NCBI GenBank assembly: GCA_000231825.2
Contig: JH720361.1
Coordinates: 264,396-328,395 of the forward strand
Origin: Tetrahymena elliotti 4EA
Taxonomy: Eukaryota; Ciliophora; Oligohymenophorea; Hymenostomatida; Tetrahymenidae
Length of the DNA: 64,000 bases
Direction of reading: 5' to 3'
Positions 63,476 to 64,000 of the stretch are shown piece by piece. A program made the position numbers and the translations under genes. Every line of letters starts with the position of its first letter. Positions within the stretch are counted from its first letter, which is position 1. Under the pieces are notes generated by a model. It was not told the DNA's origin and ran no database searches. It worked only from the letters and a program-made list of their open reading frames with translations.

Positions 63476-64000
63476 AATATATTATTTTAAGATGGTTGTG
63501 ATTATATACTGTTACATTTATAGACTTTATTTTTTGATTTGTAAACTGTTAAAAATTAGTAGAAAAATAACCATTTTTGTTAAAATTTTCATTCTTTATC
63601 AATATATTTTAAAATAAAATGTTAAATTTAATCTTTTCTGTTTTAGATATTAATATAAAAGTAAATTTTAATAGATAAAATAAATATAGAAATTTCATCG
63701 AAATATTCTTTATTTTTTCTAAATAAATAACTTTACTGTTAGTCTTCTAATTTAAGATGAGATAATTTTCTAGTTTTTTAGTTTTCATTCAAACTTAAAA
63801 ACTTTAATAATTCGAAATATTTTCCAATTTGGAANNNNNNNNNNNNNNNNNNNNNNNNNNNNNNNNNNNNNNNNNNNNNNNNNNNNNNNNNNNNNNNNNN
63901 NNNNNNNNNNNNNNNNNNNNNNNNNNNNNNNNNNTAAATAATAATTCATTTAACTTAATATTTTTTATATGTTAATAAATTCTAGTTAATTTTAAATAAA
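63476..64000. other. Intergenic region containing assembly gap
   Basis: A+T-rich 3' flank of the giant gene. Bases 63835-63934 are 100 N, a fixed-size scaffold gap, so the last 66 bases may not be physically adjacent. Confidence 0.9.

Noticed and set aside
1..64000. tRNA, rRNA or snRNA genes
   Set aside because: No recognisable TTCGA-type arm, snRNA Sm site or rRNA block was found by eye. A covariance-model search would be decisive.

Overview
This window is nuclear DNA from a ciliate that uses the Tetrahymena-type genetic code, in which TAA and TAG encode glutamine and TGA is the only stop. Long conserved proteins (ISY1, SF-assemblin, an OSCA/TMEM63 channel, a TTLL ligase) become continuous only when TAA/TAG are read as Gln. 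Intergenic DNA is extremely A+T-rich. Most introns are 44-100 bp, start GTAA/GTAT and end in AG. This points to Tetrahymena or a close relative; the species cannot be fixed by eye. A run of 100 N (63835-63934) marks a scaffold gap. Gene models were assembled by hand, and exon lengths and phases were checked so that coding lengths are multiples of three.

Layout. 2-460 (+): 3' end of a hydrophobic protein. 1939-7258 (+): long coiled-coil protein. 7780-8961 (-): ISY1 splicing factor. 10984-12336 (+): SF-assemblin. 13656-18527 (+): very Gln/Asn-rich protein with a degenerate EF-hand. 18793-19209 (+): open frame without a start codon. 19339-20527 and 21528-22708 (-): tandem F-box-like paralogs. 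23879-26929 (+): RAD3/FANCJ-type iron-sulfur helicase, followed by a decayed relative (duplicated 3' end, a Cys-rich 117-bp repeat array, broken helicase core) to about 30440. 30603-34734 (+): OSCA/TMEM63 channel. 36011-41446 (-): protein with a dimerization/docking-like N-terminus and three degenerate phosphagen-kinase domains. 42564-44609 (-): membrane-anchored TTLL ligase. 45586-47030 (+): divergent eEF1A-like GTPase. 48257-49756 (+): flavin monooxygenase-like enzyme. 51225-52697 (+): small coiled-coil protein. 53390-63475 (+): giant Cys-rich/beta-helix multi-span surface protein.

Several genes fit a cytoskeletal or ciliary theme (SF-assemblin, TTLL, coiled-coil proteins, the phosphagen-kinase-like protein), but nothing suggests co-transcription; each gene has its own A+T-rich flanks. 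The most unusual item is the triple phosphagen-kinase-like protein. All three repeats keep the family fold motifs, yet each has lost the catalytic cysteine (Lys, Asn, Gln), and an 808-bp intron carrying a minisatellite splits the first domain's core. Second is the helicase/pseudogene tandem, whose Cys-rich repeat array has replaced the start of the decayed copy.
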